Positions 23,893 to 25,550 of a stretch of 25,550 nt of DNA are shown here, piece after piece; positions within the stretch are counted from its first letter, which is position 1, and the number at the start of each line of letters is the position of its first letter. The notes beneath the pieces are model-generated. The model did no database searches and had not been told where the DNA came from. It saw only the letters and a list, made by a program, of their open reading frames with translations. Source of the DNA: JAHCHG01 sp038246645 (GTDB lineage Bacteria; Acidobacteriota; Blastocatellia; Pyrinomonadales; Pyrinomonadaceae); contig JBBRVS010000063.1 in NCBI GenBank assembly GCA_038246645.1, positions 1-25,550 on the forward strand, read 5' to 3'. The translations under genes and the position numbers were made by a program.

Positions 23893-24333
23893 TTAATCAA
23901 TGGATTCGATAATCCGGCTTTTGACCGGCGACGAAAGCACGATTGATGTCGTCGTAATGCCGTAAGGCGTTAATTTATCAATGATTACCTGAAGATGTTC
24001 GATTGATTCAACCGCAACTTTTAAGATAAACGAATCGCCGCCCGTTCCGCGATGACATTCCAGGACTTCCTTCGATTCTTTCGCAACCGCGACAATATGC
24101 GAATAATCAACGCCGGAAATGCTCATCCGCACAAACGCCGTGATCGGCAAACCGATTTTTGCCGTGTCAATTTCAACGCGGTAACCCGTGATAATGCCGG
24201 CATCTTCGAGCTTGCGGATTCTTTCAATAATCGCCGGCGTTGTCAGACCGATTCGGCGGCTCAGTTCGGCATAACTCGTCCGCGCATCTTTTTGCAGTTC
24301 GAGAAGTATTTTCCAGTCAATTTCATCTATCAT
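23893..24333 (-). CDS. Lrp/AsnC-family transcriptional regulator
   Basis: A 146-residue regulator. The N-terminal winged helix reads IDEIDWKILLELQKDARTSY, AELSRRIGLTTPAIIERIRK and LEDAGIITGYR. The C-terminal RAM/ACT-like effector domain includes ITAFVRMSI, ECHRGTGGDSFILKV and LTPYGITTTSIVLSSPV. Family members form octamers or dimers that respond to amino acids. ATG at 24333 is preferred over the TTG at 24351 as it gives the usual short N-terminus (MIDEIDWKIL). It is divergent from phenylalanine hydroxylase with about 160 bases between them. This fits an amino-acid-responsive regulator of phenylalanine catabolism, by inference from position. Confidence 0.92.
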   Translation of the reverse strand: MIDEIDWKILLELQKDARTSYAELSRRIGLTTPAIIERIRKLEDAGIITGYRVEIDTAKIGLPITAFVRMSISGVDYSHIVAVAKESKEVLECHRGTGGDSFILKVAVESIEHLQVIIDKLTPYGITTTSIVLSSPVKSRIIESID

Positions 24334-24497
24334 TTTAGATTTTAAAGTCAAAAGCAGTAATTTCCTTAGATTATAAAGTTTTTCCTGCTTAAAAACTAAT
24401 CAAGCCTATTCAAAAAAAAGCTTGAATCCGATAAAATATTTATTCACGTATAAATCAAATTTATAACCGAGATATTTCAAAAAAGGAGATTGCCGAG

Positions 24498-25403
24498 ATG
24501 TTGAGCGAACAAACTTTAACGACCAAACCCGCGACGATGACCAATTACGCCGTAAATGATGAGGATTTGCCCGATTTTACCGATATGCCGTTTGAGGACA
24601 TCAAGGAACTGCCCCTTGAACATCCGGGCGCGACTGACGCTGAATACCGCAAACGGCGCGATTATATTGCGAGTCTGGCAAAAAAATTCCGCGAAACCGG
24701 GAAAATCACCGATGTTGATTATAATGAAGACGAACAGAGCGTCTGGCGGTATGTCGCCGGCGAACTCGAAGAACTCCACCAAAAACGCGCTTCGCCATTC
24801 TATCTGCAGGCAAAAAAGAACTTGGGCATCAGCAACGAGCGCATTCCCCAATTATCGGAAATGACGAAACGCTTGCGGGAAACGACCGGATATCGCCTCG
24901 CGCCGATTGAAGGATTGGTTGACACACGCGCTTTTCTGAGCTGGCTGTCGTGGCGGACGATGCTTTCGACGCAGTATATCCGCCATCATTCGCGCCCCGG
25001 CTACACGCCCGAACCCGACATCGTGCACGAAGCGATCGGTCATATTCCGATGTTCACGAATCAGGCATTTGCCGATTATTCGCAATTTATCGGACACGGC
25101 GCACGAATTGCGACCGATCAGCAGATCGAAGAATTAGGCAGACTCTACTGGTTCACGGTCGAATTCGGTCTGGTCCAAGACAAGGGCGACATCAAGGCTT
25201 ACGGTGCGGGACTTCTGTCATCTTTCGGCGAACTCGAACACGCATTTTCCGATCAGGTGACGCGAAAACCCTTTGATCTGGAAGAAGTTATCAATACGCC
25301 CTTTACTTATTCCGATATGCAGCCGCTTCTTTTCATCGTTCCGAGCTATGCGGAACTCAAAGAGCAGACGCGCAAATATATCGAAAGTTTCGGCAAAAAG
25401 TAG
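24498..25403 (+). CDS. phhA: Phenylalanine 4-hydroxylase
   Basis: A 301-residue cytoplasmic aromatic amino acid hydroxylase that converts phenylalanine to tyrosine using tetrahydropterin, O2 and non-heme iron. The iron ligands His177 and His182 lie in PDIVHEAIGHIPMF and Glu222 in WFTVEFGLV. GLVDTRAFLSWLSWRTMLST and IRHHSRPGYTPEPD form the conserved core. No N-terminal ACT regulatory domain is present, as in other bacterial enzymes. AAGGAGA (24482-24488) gives a strong ribosome-binding site 9 bases before ATG. The divergent Lrp-type regulator probably controls it. It ends in TAG. The next gene begins 24 bases later. Confidence 0.93.
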   Translation: MLSEQTLTTKPATMTNYAVNDEDLPDFTDMPFEDIKELPLEHPGATDAEYRKRRDYIASLAKKFRETGKITDVDYNEDEQSVWRYVAGELEELHQKRASPFYLQAKKNLGISNERIPQLSEMTKRLRETTGYRLAPIEGLVDTRAFLSWLSWRTMLSTQYIRHHSRPGYTPEPDIVHEAIGHIPMFTNQAFADYSQFIGHGARIATDQQIEELGRLYWFTVEFGLVQDKGDIKAYGAGLLSSFGELEHAFSDQVTRKPFDLEEVINTPFTYSDMQPLLFIVPSYAELKEQTRKYIESFGKK

Positions 25404-25427
25404 TATTTTAGTGTTGAGGTGACAAAA

Positions 25428-25550
25428 ATGACTTTAACAATAGAAATCGAACCCGAAATTGAATCCAGACTCGAATCGGAAGCAAAACGTAAAGGTTTAA
25501 AAAAGGAAGAGTTTGCAAAAATCATTATTGAGCAAAACCTTTTACCAAAA
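25428..25550 (+). CDS. Ribbon-helix-helix antitoxin-like protein, cut by the window end
   Basis: ATG 25428, preceded by TTGAGGTGA at 25414-25422, opens a frame that is still open at the last base (41 codons). It reads MTLTIEIEPEIESRLESEAK then RKGLKKEEFAKIIIEQNLLP. A short strand followed by two amphipathic helices is the pattern of CopG/Arc ribbon-helix-helix proteins that act as antitoxins and DNA-binding repressors of toxin-antitoxin operons. The expected toxin would lie beyond the window. It could equally be a stand-alone RHH regulator. Confidence 0.65.
   Translation, partial: MTLTIEIEPEIESRLESEAKRKGLKKEEFAKIIIEQNLLPK

Noticed and set aside
1..25550. tRNA, rRNA or transposase genes
   Set aside because: I looked for tRNA-like TTCRA arms with CCA ends, rRNA landmarks and DDE-type motifs by eye and found none that I could support; a covariance-model search would be decisive.

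Overview
The window looks like a chromosomal stretch of a Gram-negative, heterotrophic, respiring bacterium of moderately low GC. Secreted CRTAC1-type (FG-GAP plus ASPIC/UnbV) proteins, a pentaheme cytochrome fused to TPRs, many short signal peptides ending in AQ and a PEGA-TPR protein together suggest Acidobacteriota, perhaps a Blastocatellia/Pyrinomonadaceae-like lineage. That placement is inference from gene content, not a phylogeny.

Layout. (1) 1-877: a scrambled left edge. A LivH-like piece and a GatA-like piece lie in one open frame on the minus strand and abut a 5'-truncated CRTAC1-family gene on the plus strand. (2) 1093-4264: secreted hypothetical proteins, a truncated aldo/keto reductase and a Gfo/Idh/MocA oxidoreductase, with a nested pair of inverted-repeat elements at 1688-2094. 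(3) 4600-16810: a glycan-degradation locus. It holds GH3 (frameshifted), GH5, GH20, a ROK-kinase remnant, a Tat-exported lactonase-like propeller, a GH16 remnant joined to a membrane-protein tail, a second GH3 with its middle deleted, a type II phosphomannose isomerase cupin, a cellobiose/mannobiose 2-epimerase-like gene with an in-frame TGA, and a ROK-family repressor. (4) 17012-21668, minus strand: a CRTAC1-type propeller, a monoheme cytochrome c and a pentaheme-TPR cytochrome, divergent from a heme A synthase (CtaA). (5) 22941-25550: a PEGA-TPR protein, an Lrp/AsnC regulator divergent from phenylalanine 4-hydroxylase, and the start of a ribbon-helix-helix antitoxin-like gene cut by the window end.

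How it fits together. Region 3 reads as a polysaccharide utilisation cluster (beta-glucan, mannan or cellulose, and chitin-type sugars) with secreted hydrolases, sugar-processing enzymes and a local ROK repressor. It is decaying: seven genes or remnants in regions 2-3 are frameshifted, internally deleted, truncated or nonsense-mutated, while their neighbours are intact. Region 4 is a redox module of exported c-type cytochromes and a beta-propeller next to heme A biosynthesis.

The most striking non-genic signal is a set of miniature inverted-repeat elements. Two copies of a ~205-bp element with GTAA-type ends each carry their own perfect 8-bp target duplication. Two further elements share CTGATGTTACGC-type ends and 7-bp duplications (one perfect, one 6/7). 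Nearly all lie immediately after, or on, a stop codon. One insertion lies exactly on the start codon of the second GH3 gene, so its target duplication now supplies that ATG. No transposase gene is present in the window.
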